The notes below the pieces were generated by a model. It was given only the letters and a program-made list of their open reading frames with translations. It was not told the origin of the DNA and did not search any database. The position numbers were made by a program, and so were the translations under genes. Of a DNA stretch of 64,000 nucleotides, positions 1 to 9,059 are shown in pieces. How positions within the stretch are numbered: position 1 is the first letter of the stretch; every line of letters begins with the position of its first letter. The stretch comes from Pseudomonadota bacterium (GTDB lineage Bacteria > Desulfobacterota > Desulfobacteria > Desulfobacterales > Desulfolunaceae): positions 1 through 64,000 of the forward strand of contig JAHIRD010000150.1 in NCBI GenBank assembly GCA_018818835.1, given 5' to 3'.

Positions 1-517
1 GATAATCCTCGGGCCGCTTTACGATTCCCGCCCGGACTGCATTCAGGTCGATGTAGGCCAGGCAATGGATCAGGGTGTCGCCTTTTTCAACGATCAGGCT
101 CTTGAAACGCTCACCCCAGAGGGTTCCCCGACGCCCTTTGGCCTTGTTATAATACCGTGAAAACGTCTGCTTGACCTCCTTCATGAATTCCGAAAGGCTG
201 GCCCATTTCCGTCTGAAATGGGCCATGCGGCCCACAGGAAACTTGGCATCGTCCCCATAACAGGCCATGTACCTCTTTTTGATCTCGTCATCGGAATAGT
301 TACGTTCAGGAAGCATTTTTACGAGGATGTGAACGTGATTGCTTAGAACTGCGTAACCTAGGATTTCCGTAAAATAGATGCGGGCAAACCGCTTGAGAAT
401 TGATACAAATTTTTCTTTTTCCACCGCACCGAAGGGAAAACCATCCAGAGCGGTGCGGGATATTACATGATAAACACTCTTTTCATCCCGAATAACCATT
501 CGTGTTGTTCGTGGCAT
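1..517 (-). CDS. REP-associated tyrosine (Y1) transposase, C-terminus cut by window edge
   Basis: The reverse strand from ATG at 517 reads open to the window edge (172 codons), so the protein is partial at its C-terminus. The sequence begins MPRTTRMVIRDEKSVYHVIS and carries the HUH metal-binding motif LSNHVHILVK near residue 65. A tyrosine-rich helix, FSRYYNKAKGRRGTLWGERF, follows near residue 130, as in RAYT/TnpA_REP single-strand transposases that act on REP palindromes. The start is supported by GGAGG seven bases upstream. A candidate REP-like repeat (GGGGACAGGC core) lies just upstream at 599-622, and a second copy lies at 5552-5578. Domesticated RAYTs are common in proteobacteria. Whether this copy is active cannot be judged. 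Confidence 0.85.
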   Translation of the reverse strand, partial: MPRTTRMVIRDEKSVYHVISRTALDGFPFGAVEKEKFVSILKRFARIYFTEILGYAVLSNHVHILVKMLPERNYSDDEIKKRYMACYGDDAKFPVGRMAHFRRKWASLSEFMKEVKQTFSRYYNKAKGRRGTLWGERFKSLIVEKGDTLIHCLAYIDLNAVRAGIVKRPEDY

Positions 518-598
518 AGGATACCTCCATAGATCCTAAAAATGGGGTTGTTGTTTACATGCGAATAAACATATCAGAAGGAACATTATTTGGGAAGT

Positions 599-622
599 GT
601 ATTATTAGCCTGTCCCCTAATT
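599..622 (-). repeat. REP-like repeat, copy 1 (GGGGACAGGC core)
   Basis: On the minus strand this reads AATTAGGGGACAGGCTAATA followed by ATAC. It matches the repeat at 5552-5578 in the core GGGGACAGGC(A/T)AAATAAT-like stretch, in the same orientation. It lies 82 bp upstream of the RAYT gene, so it may be part of the RAYT's recognition-sequence family (inference). Confidence 0.5.
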
Positions 623-626
623 AGTC

Positions 627-851
627 GTTGAAACAACGGGCGGATCTCCATTTCCGGAACAATTCTTCTTTTTTGATGGTGTAGAGGATGGCGTTACCAT
701 TGCCTACGATAAAGATTATACGATGCAGCAGGCAGGGGTGGCACGTCTGAAGGATGGGACTATTATCGGTGCTATTCATCATCAGTTTAAAAACACACGC
801 ACTGGTTTCCATGCAAAATTCGGTATCGAATTTCCGGCAACTATGCCGTAA
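627..851 (+). pseudogene. C-terminal remnant of an unidentified gene
   Basis: An open frame runs from GTT at 627 to TAA at 849-851 (74 codons). It has protein-like composition (for example GVEDGVTIAYDKDYTMQQAG and GAIHHQFKNTRTGFHAKFGI) but no start codon near its left end, where an in-frame TAA sits inside the flanking repeat. The left boundary coincides with the REP-like repeat at 599-622, which suggests the 5' part was lost by insertion or deletion there. The family is not recognised. Confidence 0.4.
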
Positions 852-1003
852 TATTTTATTCATGAGCACCAAATGCATTTGGCTTGCGAATGGTCTAACT
901 GGATCAAGGCATGTTTTAGGTATTTTGCATATTAGTTACTATGAAAAGATCATATCTTAGTGCTATTTTTTAATCATTAAAAAGTGAGAAAGGAGGATTA
1001 TAT

Positions 1004-1066
1004 CTGAAAATTGATGAACTTTATTCGTCATTTGACGGAAAGTGTCATTCTCTAACAATGGCATAA
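1004..1066 (+). pseudogene. N-terminal gene remnant behind a strong RBS
   Basis: AAAGGAGG at 990-996 is followed by a CTG-started frame of 20 residues, LKIDELYSSFDGKCHSLTMA, then TAA. The pattern suggests a start region whose ATG has decayed and whose downstream part is lost. The rest of 852-1093 holds nothing recognisable. Confidence 0.25.
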
Positions 1067-1093
1067 CTGTGTGTCCACAATTTTATAGCGGGC

Positions 1094-2506
1094 TCAAAAA
1101 CTGATCCCGTATTTTTTTAGCAGGCCGTAGAAGTGGGATTTGGACATACCGGACCAGAGGAGAATGATTTTTACGTCCCCTTTGGTGCTGGCAATGATCG
1201 TTTCGAGGTATTGGCGTTCCATGGTCTGTTTGTAGGTTTTGAATTCGGGCATGGGGCCTTGACATGTTTCGCCGGGAGGCTCTGTTTGAGCATGATCCGG
1301 GGAGATGGTGTGCTGCCGGTCTTTTTCAATGGAGGCCTTGGCCACCTGGATGCGGATGCTGCCGGGCAGGTGCATGGTGTAGAGGGTGTCTTCGTTGCCC
1401 GAGGCCACGAAGGCGGTTTCAAGGCCGTTAAACAGTTCACGGACGTTGCCCGGCCAGGGATAGGCGGTCAGGGTGTCGAAGAAGCCCGGCTCGAATGATT
1501 TGGCTGGACAGCTGTATTCCTGACACAGCTTATTGATACGGAATCTGGCCAGTAGTTGGATGTCCTGGCCGCGTTTTCTTAAGGGGGGAATGGTCAGGTG
1601 GAGGGTTTTCAGGCGGTAGAGCAGATCCCGGCGGAATGTTCCTTTCTCCACCATGGCGTCAAGATCCCTGTTGGTTGCGGCGATAAGACGGAAATCGCTT
1701 TTTTCTTCATGGGTCTCTCCCAGGGGCCTGAAGGTTTTTTCCTGAAGCACCCGTAAAAACGACTTCTGGGTGGACAGGGGCATTTCCCCCACCTCGTCAA
1801 GAAACAGGGTGCCTTGGTCAGCCATCTTCACCAGGCCGTCCCGTTTTTCTATCGCCCCGGTAAAGGCCCCTTTCCTGTGACCGAACAGGGTGCTTTCCAT
1901 CAGGGTTTCTGTCAGAGAGGCACAATCCACCACGATAAATTCCTGGTCTTTTCTCGGGCTGTTCAGATGGATGGTTTGGGCGAACAGCTCTTTGCCCGTG
2001 CCAGTTTCCCCGGTGATCAGCACCGGTGCGTTGGACATGGCTCCCCTGGCCATGATCTCAAAGCATTGGCGCATGGGCGGGGACTCTCCGATAAGACCGA
2101 AAAGGTTTAAGCACATGGCCTGCTGTTTGTTCTTTTTTTCCTCCCTGTATTTCAGGGCCCGTGTCAGACTCAGTTTGGTTTGGTTCACTGCGGTGGGTTT
2201 GACGATATAGTCCCAGACCCCTTGGGCAATGGCGGTTTCCGCCCCATCGGGATCGCCGATTCCCGTGATGATGAAAATCTCCGGAGCCGTCATGGCCGTC
2301 TCCTTGATTTCGAGGAGTGCGGAAAGGCCGTTCCCGTCCGGAAGATTTACGTCCAGAAGCAGAATGTCCACCTCACGGGTTTTGAGAAGATCCAGCCCTG
2401 TCTTAAGGGTACCGGCCGATAGAAAATCGTGGCCCATGCGCAGGACCAGACTCTCCATGGTTCCACGGAAATTGTCGTCGTCGTCGATGATCATGATCAC
2501 TGCCAT
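1094..2506 (-). CDS. sigma-54-dependent response regulator (receiver / AAA+ / Fis-type HTH)
   Basis: A 470-residue NtrC-family activator that would open sigma-54 promoters when phosphorylated. The receiver occupies about residues 1-120 (acidic cluster IIDDDDN, phospho-Asp in LLLDVNLPDGNG). The AAA+ domain spans about 145-380, with Walker A GETGTGKELFA, the sigma-54 contact loop GAFTGA and Walker B-like TLFLDEVGEMP. A short HTH lies at the C-terminus (SGMSKSHFYGLLKKYG). It sits 7 bp downstream of a hybrid kinase on the same strand, and the pair is divergent from the lactate permease operon. By analogy with the sigma-54 regulator LurR of Desulfovibrio lactate oxidation, that operon is the likely target (inference). 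Confidence 0.93.
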   Translation of the reverse strand: MAVIMIIDDDDNFRGTMESLVLRMGHDFLSAGTLKTGLDLLKTREVDILLLDVNLPDGNGLSALLEIKETAMTAPEIFIITGIGDPDGAETAIAQGVWDYIVKPTAVNQTKLSLTRALKYREEKKNKQQAMCLNLFGLIGESPPMRQCFEIMARGAMSNAPVLITGETGTGKELFAQTIHLNSPRKDQEFIVVDCASLTETLMESTLFGHRKGAFTGAIEKRDGLVKMADQGTLFLDEVGEMPLSTQKSFLRVLQEKTFRPLGETHEEKSDFRLIAATNRDLDAMVEKGTFRRDLLYRLKTLHLTIPPLRKRGQDIQLLARFRINKLCQEYSCPAKSFEPGFFDTLTAYPWPGNVRELFNGLETAFVASGNEDTLYTMHLPGSIRIQVAKASIEKDRQHTISPDHAQTEPPGETCQGPMPEFKTYKQTMERQYLETIIASTKGDVKIILLWSGMSKSHFYGLLKKYGISF

Positions 2507-2513
2507 GGCTGCC

Positions 2514-5216
2514 TCATTCTTTCTGTTCCGGGGGGCATAAGGCCTCTTTTATACCTTTGGAAAGATCGTTTTGGTTATAGGGTTTGACGATGAATTTTTT
2601 GATGTTTGGCGATTCCTGGAGACTGAATTCCACATGTCGTCCGGAAACCAGAATGACCGGCAGATCCGGCCTGGTCTTGGCCAGGTGTTTGGCCAGGTCC
2701 AGGCCGCTGGTTTTGGGCATATCGTAATCGGTGATGACCAGGTCAAATCCCTCCGGGTGATGACTCATGATCTCCATGGCCTCACCGGCGCTTTGGGCCA
2801 CGGTGACCGTGTATCCAAGTTTTTCAATGGTCCTGGGTACGGATTCCCGCTGTTCCTGGTCATCTTCCACAAAGAGAATCACGCCCACACCTATGCTCAC
2901 GCCGTCGTCGTTCGGGGTGTCATCCTGTCCATCCTGTTCCATCCTGGGAATCAGGATGGTGAACTGCGTGTTTTTAAACGGTATGCTGGTGAGGGAAATG
3001 GCGCCGTTGTGCCCCTTGATAATGCCGTGGACCATGGACAAGCCCAGGCCCGTCCCGATGTTTTTGCTTTTGGTGGTGAAAAAGGGGTCAAAGATTTTGT
3101 CCTGAATCTCAGGGGGGATACCCGGTCCGTTGTCCGATACGGTCAGTTCCAGGTAATGTCCGGGCGACAGATTGAACGCCTTGGGTTCATCCGGTCGTTC
3201 ATGGTCCATCCGGTCAAACACCCGGTTACGGAGGCTGATATGGATACATCCGTTTTGACCGTCCATGGCCTGGAATGCGTTGGTGCACAGATTCATGATC
3301 ACCTGGTGAAGCTGACTGGTATCGCCCTGGCACAGGAAATCGCCCGTTCCCATGGATTGAACCATGTCGATATTGCCGGGCAAAGATGCCTCCACCAGGT
3401 TCAGGGCATCGGCCACCACACCGGCCAGGTTGACCTTTTTGAACCGCACATGGCCCGGACGGCTGAAGGTGAGTATCTGTTTGACCAGATCAGCCCCCCG
3501 CCGACCTGCTGAAAGGACCCGCGTCAGATCCTTCCGGGTCATGGACTCTTCGGGCACGTCGTTTATGGCCAGTTCCGTTGAATTGACGATGGTGGTGAGG
3601 ATATTGTTGAAATCGTGGGCAATGCCCCCGGAGAGGATGCCCAGAGCCTCCATCTTTTGGGCCTGAACCAGCTGTTTTTCCAGGTTGATCTTTTTGGTGA
3701 TGTCCTCGGCTGTGCTCAGGACACCGACAACCTGGTTTTTTTTGTCCAGAAGCGGTATTTTATTGATTTCAAGCCAGAGCTGTTCCCTGTTGCTCCGCTG
3801 GATTTTGAGCAGTCCGGCACGATAGGGCATACCCGTCGTAAGAACCTCCCGACCCAGCTGTCGGGATTCCTCGGCCGTATAGGCCAGGTCGGGCACGGCT
3901 GATATATCCTTTCCGATAATGGTTTCTTTATCCTGGATATGGAAGAACGTCAGAAAGGACAAATTCACGTCCACCAGGTTCAATTCCCTGTCCTGCCAGA
4001 AAACAAGGTGGGGCATATTGTCCAGAATCAGCTGCAGTTGTTTTTTGGAATTCTCCAGGGCCAGGTTGGCTTTTTTCTTTTGGGCCATGTTCATGATCAA
4101 CAGCACCACCAGCCCTGACAACAGAACCATGACGCCGACGATGGCCCAGACCAGAAGCCGGTTGAGCCGGTAAAAATTATAGGGTTCGTTGATGATCCGG
4201 CTGCCTTTGGGAAGATATGCCTTGTCGATATGGAATTTTTTCAGGACCTTGTCATCAAAGACAAAGGAATGCCCCCCCGTGGTTTCCACGGGGATGGTGT
4301 CGGGATTTACACCGTTTAAAATCCGTAAGGCCAGTCGGGCGAAGCGTTTGCCCTGTTTTAGACCGGATGCCAGCTTGCCTCCCACAATGCCGGTGCCCAT
4401 CATGAACTCCCATGAGCTGTACACGGGCAGGTCTGTGGATTCACAGATCATTGTGCCGATTTCCTGGATGTTGTAAAATGTTCCGTTGATTTCCTCGGAA
4501 CCGCCGGGCACGATATAGATCACGGTATCCTTGGGCAGGCCCATGAGGAAATTCGGTTTGCCGAGTTTGAGTTTCCCGGTCTGAAACCCGGTGATAAAGG
4601 TGAATTTAAAATCAATGTGCCGCTTTTCAATGGTCTCCTTGATCTCACTGACAATGGCCCTGGACGTTACACTTGTGCCGCCGATCACAACCATCTGCCG
4701 GGCCTGGGGATGCAGGTGCCGGATAATATCCATATTGTCCTTGAAGGCCACGGTTTCGGCAATGCCCGTGATCCCTGTTTGCCCCTGAAGCATGGATGGA
4801 TGATAGTTGTTGATCCCGCAAAAAACCATGGGGGTTCCCGGAAACAGGGCTGCTCTGTATTTCAGGGCAAAGTCCAGGGCATTGTTGTCCGAAACCATCA
4901 GCACGTCAAATCGGTCGTTTTTGAATTTGGCCTTGAAAAACGCGAACAGGGCCTCCTCCATGGATGCGGTCTCGTAGCGCTTTGCGTCCAGGTATTCCAA
5001 CTGAAAATTCAGGTTTTGAATATCCATGGGTAACACGGAGCGAATTCCCGTGATGATGTTGTCGGACCAGGCATAGCCGGTGTTGTAGGAGTTCAGGTAT
5101 AAAATCCGTTTGTCCCCCAAACGTGTTTGATCCGCATGGCCCGGACAGACGGTTGCCAAAAGGGATAGCACGATGGCGATCCAGGCTGTGATGATGATTT
5201 TATGAAAACGAGGCAT
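2514..5216 (-). CDS. hybrid histidine kinase with periplasmic ABC-substrate-binding-like sensor
   Basis: A 900-residue membrane sensor kinase. A signal or TM segment (about 8-28) is followed by a periplasmic domain (about 35-330; KRILYLNSYNTGYAWSDNI) like the ABC_sub_bind family of uncharacterised substrate-binding proteins. Then come a TM helix (about 352-376), a PAS domain (about 390-510), HisKA with GGIAHDFNNIL, and HATPase with DNGPGIPPEIQDKIFDPFF and GTGLGLSMVHGI. A C-terminal receiver carries LVITDYDMPKTSGLDL. It lies directly upstream of the sigma-54 response regulator and should feed it phosphate, possibly through its own receiver. Ligand unknown; small organic acids are plausible from the adjacent lactate genes. 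Confidence 0.92.
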   Translation of the reverse strand: MPRFHKIIITAWIAIVLSLLATVCPGHADQTRLGDKRILYLNSYNTGYAWSDNIITGIRSVLPMDIQNLNFQLEYLDAKRYETASMEEALFAFFKAKFKNDRFDVLMVSDNNALDFALKYRAALFPGTPMVFCGINNYHPSMLQGQTGITGIAETVAFKDNMDIIRHLHPQARQMVVIGGTSVTSRAIVSEIKETIEKRHIDFKFTFITGFQTGKLKLGKPNFLMGLPKDTVIYIVPGGSEEINGTFYNIQEIGTMICESTDLPVYSSWEFMMGTGIVGGKLASGLKQGKRFARLALRILNGVNPDTIPVETTGGHSFVFDDKVLKKFHIDKAYLPKGSRIINEPYNFYRLNRLLVWAIVGVMVLLSGLVVLLIMNMAQKKKANLALENSKKQLQLILDNMPHLVFWQDRELNLVDVNLSFLTFFHIQDKETIIGKDISAVPDLAYTAEESRQLGREVLTTGMPYRAGLLKIQRSNREQLWLEINKIPLLDKKNQVVGVLSTAEDITKKINLEKQLVQAQKMEALGILSGGIAHDFNNILTTIVNSTELAINDVPEESMTRKDLTRVLSAGRRGADLVKQILTFSRPGHVRFKKVNLAGVVADALNLVEASLPGNIDMVQSMGTGDFLCQGDTSQLHQVIMNLCTNAFQAMDGQNGCIHISLRNRVFDRMDHERPDEPKAFNLSPGHYLELTVSDNGPGIPPEIQDKIFDPFFTTKSKNIGTGLGLSMVHGIIKGHNGAISLTSIPFKNTQFTILIPRMEQDGQDDTPNDDGVSIGVGVILFVEDDQEQRESVPRTIEKLGYTVTVAQSAGEAMEIMSHHPEGFDLVITDYDMPKTSGLDLAKHLAKTRPDLPVILVSGRHVEFSLQESPNIKKFIVKPYNQNDLSKGIKEALCPPEQKE

Positions 5217-5261
5217 ATGTGTTTGGCCTTGGTTTTAAGTTCCTCTTGAATTTTTATCCAC

Positions 5262-5425
5262 CACCCGTTCGCATGGCTCACTGAAGGACACGAAGAGCAC
5301 AACGCGGCAAAGCCACAACCAAAAAAGCAGGTCTCTCACGGAGGCACAAAGAACACGGAGAAGGGCTAAAGACAAGGAGATAATAGGTTTTTCTTTGCGA
5401 TCTTTGTGTCTCTGTGAGAAAAATT
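5262..5425 (+). repeat. dispersed intergenic repeat, copy a
   Basis: Contains the recurrent blocks ACACGAAGAGCACAACGCGG, CAAAGCCACAACCAAAAAA, and TCTCACGGAGGCACAAAGAA. The same blocks recur in this window at 10380-10572, 36088-36230 and 36580-36695, and partly at 17580-17765 and 36370-36575. No coding potential; origin unknown. Confidence 0.7.
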
Positions 5426-5551
5426 TATGAGCATCCCCCCAAGGGGGATGCGAACCGTTTTATGCCTACAATAAATGAGGTTGTTCTATAAGCATAAACG
5501 TTCGAAAAAATAAATAAAATTAGGGTAAGGATAGCCGCTTCAAAGGTGAGC

Positions 5552-5578
5552 GCATTATTTTGCCTGTCCCCGATTATC
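5552..5578 (-). repeat. REP-like repeat, copy 2 (GGGGACAGGC core)
   Basis: On the minus strand it reads GATAATCGGGGACAGGCAAA then ATAATGC, matching 599-622 in core and orientation. The two copies bracket the two-component genes and the remnants (about 4.95 kb). Confidence 0.5.
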
Positions 5579-5770
5579 ATTAAATCACGCCTCCTACCCA
5601 TTTGCATGTCGGGGCGAAGCCTTGACGAAGACCGGTCCAGATTTTTTAAGCTTGTCCCGGCGGAAACCGGGATCTGGCCGCCGGAGGCTCAAGCTGAATA
5701 GATCCATAATAATCGATTGATGTTATATTACCAGAAAGAGGGTGGGCTTGGCAATGATGTAAGAAATCGT

Positions 5771-5821
5771 CAGTCCAATTTTTTGGACTGGACCAATCCC
5801 ATGGACCAAAATTTTGGACCA
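5771..5821 (+). promoter_or_regulatory. operator-like cluster: perfect palindrome plus three 13-bp-spaced TGGACCA repeats
   Basis: A perfect inverted repeat CAGTCCAA-TTTT-TTGGACTG spans 5771-5790. TGGACCA then occurs at 5789-5795, 5802-5808 and 5815-5821, exactly 13 bp apart. The last two enclose the 12-bp palindrome CCAAAATTTTGG (5806-5817). It lies about 155-205 bp before the permease start, the usual distance for activator sites of sigma-54 promoters. The divergent response regulator or an unlinked GntR-type lactate regulator could bind here (inference). Confidence 0.6.
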
Positions 5822-5904
5822 GGGGCCTGATTGTTCAATGAATCGTCGGCTTAAAAAATGGTATTGGGTTGAAATCACGGCACATTCAAAGTTATTATAA
5901 AACC

Positions 5905-5919
5905 TGGTACGGATCCTGA
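5905..5919 (+). promoter_or_regulatory. weak sigma-54-like -24/-12 candidate
   Basis: TGGTACG-N4-CTGA matches the -24 consensus TGGCACG in six of seven bases at correct spacing, but has GA instead of the -12 GC. It is placed well for the permease (start 5977) and for the upstream repeats at 5771-5821. Suggestive only. Confidence 0.3.
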
Positions 5920-5976
5920 AATGGAAAGGTGCATACAAGGCATAAACATCGTTCATTGAGGAAAAGGAGAAATATC

Positions 5977-7656
5977 GTGTCTCTTAGCTTGCTTGCATTA
6001 ATCGCGTTTGTACCCATTGCCATGGTCTTGGTTCTCATGGTGGGATTCAGGTGGCCTGCCACCAAAGCCATGCCACTGTCCTGGCTGGTTTGTGCTGTCA
6101 TCGGGGCAGGATTCTGGAAGATGCCGGCCGGCTTGATTGCGGCGTCCACATTGAGCGGTTTCGGAAGTGCCATCAACGTTCTTATTATAGTCTTCGGCGC
6201 TATTTTGATTCTGTACACCCTACGTGAAAGCGGAGCCATGGAAACAATTTCCTACGGATTCACCACCATCTCCCCGGACCGGCGTGTGCAGACCATCATC
6301 ATCGCCTTTTTGTTCGGGGCCTTTATCGAAGGGGCGGCCGGGTTCGGTACACCGGCAGCCATTGCAGCACCTCTGCTTTTGGGGCTGGGATTCCCGGCAC
6401 TTGCAGCGGTCTGTGTCTGCTTGATGTTCAACTCCATTCCCGTGACCTTCGGTGCCGTGGGCACCCCGATCTGGTTCGGCCTGAAAAATCTCCAAGCCAA
6501 TGTGGAACAAGCTGCCGGAAGCGGGGTCCCGACATTCGATGCCTTCCTTCAGAATGTGGGGGAATACGCCGCTCTGATCCATGGGGTCATGGCGATTCTG
6601 CTCCCCCTTTTCGCGATCTGTTTTCTGACCCGGTTCTTCGGGAAGAATAAATCATGGAGAGAAGGCCTGGGCGCCTGGAAATTTGCGGTGTTTGCCGGGC
6701 TTTGTTATGCCACGCCCTACCTGATCACCGCCTTTGCCTTTGGCTCGGAATTTCCATCGCTGGTGGGTGGTCTCATTGGTATGGCCCTTGCGGTGACCGG
6801 AGCCAAAAAGAAACTGTTTCTGCCAGAGGAAGTCTGGGATTTTGAAGACCGGTCAGCCTGGGAAAAGAACTGGGTCGGTGAAATCCAGCCCGGATCAAAT
6901 GATCTGAAACCCCAAATGAGCCAGCTGACAGCCTGGATGCCCTATATCCTCATTGCCGCACTTCTGGTTCTGACCCGGTTGAGCTTTCTGCCCTTCAAAG
7001 GCTGGGTAACCTCCTGGGTGATCTCTTTTTCACACATCCTGGGTTATGAATCCGTCAACTTTACCATGAAACCCCTGTATCTGCCGGGTGTGGTGCCCTT
7101 CATGCTGGTGGCTGTGATCACCATTTTTATTCACAAAATTCCGGGCAATAAGGTGGCTGTCGCCTGGAAAGATTCCATCGTCAAAATGAAAAACCCGGCC
7201 ATTGCCTTGTTCTTCGCCGTGGCCATGGTGGATATTCTCAAGCAGTCCGCACATGGTATGGCCGGTTATTCCTCCATGCCTCTGACCATGGCCGAGTTTG
7301 TGGCCGGTGTCACCGGGTCTGTCTGGCCCCTGGTGGCCTCATACGTCGGGGCCCTGGGTGCGTTTATCACCGGCTCCTGTACCGTGTCCAACCTGCTGTT
7401 CGCCAATTTTCAGTATGGGGTGGCTTCAACCATTGGTGCAAGTCACGAGATTATCGTGGCACTTCAGGCTGTGGGAGCGGCCATGGGCAATATGATCTGT
7501 GTCCATAACGTGGTTGCCGCTTCGGCCACCGTGGGCCTTGTGGGCATGGAAGGCACCATTATCCGAAGGACCCTGGTGCCCTGTCTGCTTTACGGGCTTG
7601 TGGCCGGAACCCTGGGCATGGTATTTATTTATATTCTGTTCCCGGGAACCTTCTAA
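5977..7656 (+). CDS. lctP: L-lactate permease, LctP family
   Basis: A 559-residue polytopic membrane protein of the LctP family (usual length about 550) that imports lactate, possibly glycolate, by ion symport. Many hydrophobic helices are visible, beginning [20 protein letters not shown]. Family-like segments include [36 protein letters not shown] and the C-terminal [18 protein letters not shown]. An upstream ATG at 5929 is in frame, but GTG at 5977 is chosen because AAGGAG lies seven bases before it and the added residues are highly basic. It is first in a three-gene operon; the dehydrogenase gene starts 19 bp downstream. Confidence 0.93.
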   Translation: MSLSLLALIAFVPIAMVLVLMVGFRWPATKAMPLSWLVCAVIGAGFWKMPAGLIAASTLSGFGSAINVLIIVFGAILILYTLRESGAMETISYGFTTISPDRRVQTIIIAFLFGAFIEGAAGFGTPAAIAAPLLLGLGFPALAAVCVCLMFNSIPVTFGAVGTPIWFGLKNLQANVEQAAGSGVPTFDAFLQNVGEYAALIHGVMAILLPLFAICFLTRFFGKNKSWREGLGAWKFAVFAGLCYATPYLITAFAFGSEFPSLVGGLIGMALAVTGAKKKLFLPEEVWDFEDRSAWEKNWVGEIQPGSNDLKPQMSQLTAWMPYILIAALLVLTRLSFLPFKGWVTSWVISFSHILGYESVNFTMKPLYLPGVVPFMLVAVITIFIHKIPGNKVAVAWKDSIVKMKNPAIALFFAVAMVDILKQSAHGMAGYSSMPLTMAEFVAGVTGSVWPLVASYVGALGAFITGSCTVSNLLFANFQYGVASTIGASHEIIVALQAVGAAMGNMICVHNVVAASATVGLVGMEGTIIRRTLVPCLLYGLVAGTLGMVFIYILFPGTF

Positions 7657-7675
7657 TAAAAAATGGAATGAACCT

Positions 7676-9058
7676 ATGATTTCAAAATCAATCATCAAAG
7701 AATTTGAGACGATATGCGGCAAAGACGGGGTGATGACCTCAGAGGTCGACCGTCAGAATTACTCCTACGATGCCGCTGTTCTGGACCCTGTGGTCCCGGC
7801 GGCCGTGGTTCGACCCGGAACCGGCGGGGAGATCGGAAAGATAGTTGCCCTGTGCAACGACAATTCCATCCCAGTGACCGTAAGGGGTGCCGGAACCAAC
7901 CTGTCCGGAGGAACCATTCCCATGGGAAATGGCATTGTGCTGTTGACCAATAGGATGAACCGGATCATCGAGCTGAACGACGTGGACATGTACGTGCGGG
8001 TGGAACCCGGAGTAGTCACAGCCACCCTGGCTGCCCAGGTGGCGTCCAGAGGGTTGTTTTACCCACCTGATCCGGGTAGCCAGGCAGTGTCCACCATTGC
8101 CGGTAACGTGGCTGAAAACGCTGGGGGGCTGCGGGGCCTTAAATACGGGGTCACCAAAGACTACGTCATGTCTATCGAGTTCTACGATGCCATGGGCAGG
8201 CGGGTGACATCCGGTTCTAAAACCGTCAAATGCGTCACCGGATACAATCTGGCCGGTCTTATGACCTCGTCCGAAGGCACCTTAGGGATATTCAGCGAAA
8301 TCACACTCAAGCTGATTCCACCGCCCCAGGCATCCAAGGCCATGATGGCCATCTACGACAGCGTGGAAGATGCCACCCAGACCGTGGCCGCCATCATCGC
8401 CGACAAGATCGTGCCCTGCACCCTGGAATTGATGGACAATTTCACCATCAACGCGGTGGAGGACTTCTCCAAAGCCGGTCTTCCCCGTGATGCCAAGGCC
8501 CTGTTGCTCATCGAGGTGGACGGCCATCCTGTCCAGGTAGCCGAGGACGGCGCCAAAGTCGAGGCGATTTGCCGGAAACTCGGAGCCCGTCATGTCCAGG
8601 TGGCCCAGAATGACGCGGAAAAGGCCAAGGTCTGGGAAGCCAGGCGTGCGGCCCTGTCTGCATTGGCCCGGCTCAAGCCTACCTTGGTTCTGGAGGACGC
8701 CACCGTTCCCCGGAGCAAGATTCCGGCCATGGTGTCAGCCATTGAAGGCCTGTCCAGAAAGTACAATCTGCCCATCGGCACCTTCGGTCATGCCGGAGAC
8801 GGCAACCTTCATCCCACCATCCTCACGGACCGGCGGGATAATGACCAGTGGCACCGGACGGAACGATGCGTCAGCGATCTGTTTGACGCGGCTCTTGCCC
8901 TGGGCGGCACCCTGTCCGGCGAGCATGGCATCGGCATTGCCAAGTCCGGGTTTCTGAAAAACGAGGTGGGGCAGTCGTCCATTGATTTTTCCCGGGCCAT
9001 GAAAGCTGCCATTGATCCCAACACCATTTTAAACCCAGGAAAAATCATAGGATGTTAA
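7676..9058 (+). CDS. glcD: FAD-binding D-lactate/glycolate dehydrogenase subunit (GlcD-like)
   Basis: A 460-residue flavoprotein of the FAD-linked oxidase family that oxidises D-lactate or glycolate. The FAD_binding_4 domain (about 40-180) includes TVRGAGTNLSGGTIP and PPDPGSQAVSTIAGNVAENA. The C-terminal FAD-oxidase domain carries GHAGDGNLHPTIL and GGTLSGEHGIG. The frame is open upstream to 7499, but ATG at 7676 is the family start and lies after the permease stop. The Fe-S partner begins one base after its stop codon. With lctP upstream, D-lactate is the favoured substrate (inference). Confidence 0.93.
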   Translation: MISKSIIKEFETICGKDGVMTSEVDRQNYSYDAAVLDPVVPAAVVRPGTGGEIGKIVALCNDNSIPVTVRGAGTNLSGGTIPMGNGIVLLTNRMNRIIELNDVDMYVRVEPGVVTATLAAQVASRGLFYPPDPGSQAVSTIAGNVAENAGGLRGLKYGVTKDYVMSIEFYDAMGRRVTSGSKTVKCVTGYNLAGLMTSSEGTLGIFSEITLKLIPPPQASKAMMAIYDSVEDATQTVAAIIADKIVPCTLELMDNFTINAVEDFSKAGLPRDAKALLLIEVDGHPVQVAEDGAKVEAICRKLGARHVQVAQNDAEKAKVWEARRAALSALARLKPTLVLEDATVPRSKIPAMVSAIEGLSRKYNLPIGTFGHAGDGNLHPTILTDRRDNDQWHRTERCVSDLFDAALALGGTLSGEHGIGIAKSGFLKNEVGQSSIDFSRAMKAAIDPNTILNPGKIIGC

Positions 9059-9059
9059 G

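Larger units (their letters stand above)
5217..5976. other. divergent intergenic region: repeats, operators, lactate promoter
   Basis: 760 bp without a convincing gene. It contains a dispersed repeat (5262-5425), a REP-like repeat (5552-5578), operator-like repeats (5771-5821) and a poor sigma-54-like match (5905-5919). Short frames here lack protein-like composition. Confidence 0.6.

Noticed and set aside
2571-3512. 313-codon open frame on the plus strand
   Set aside because: Antisense to the well-supported hybrid kinase; no family features and no RBS. Shadow of biased codon use.
5751-5766. TTGGCAATGATGTAAG as a sigma-54 promoter
   Set aside because: The -12 GC is missing and it lies upstream of the operator-like repeats, so geometry is wrong for lctP.
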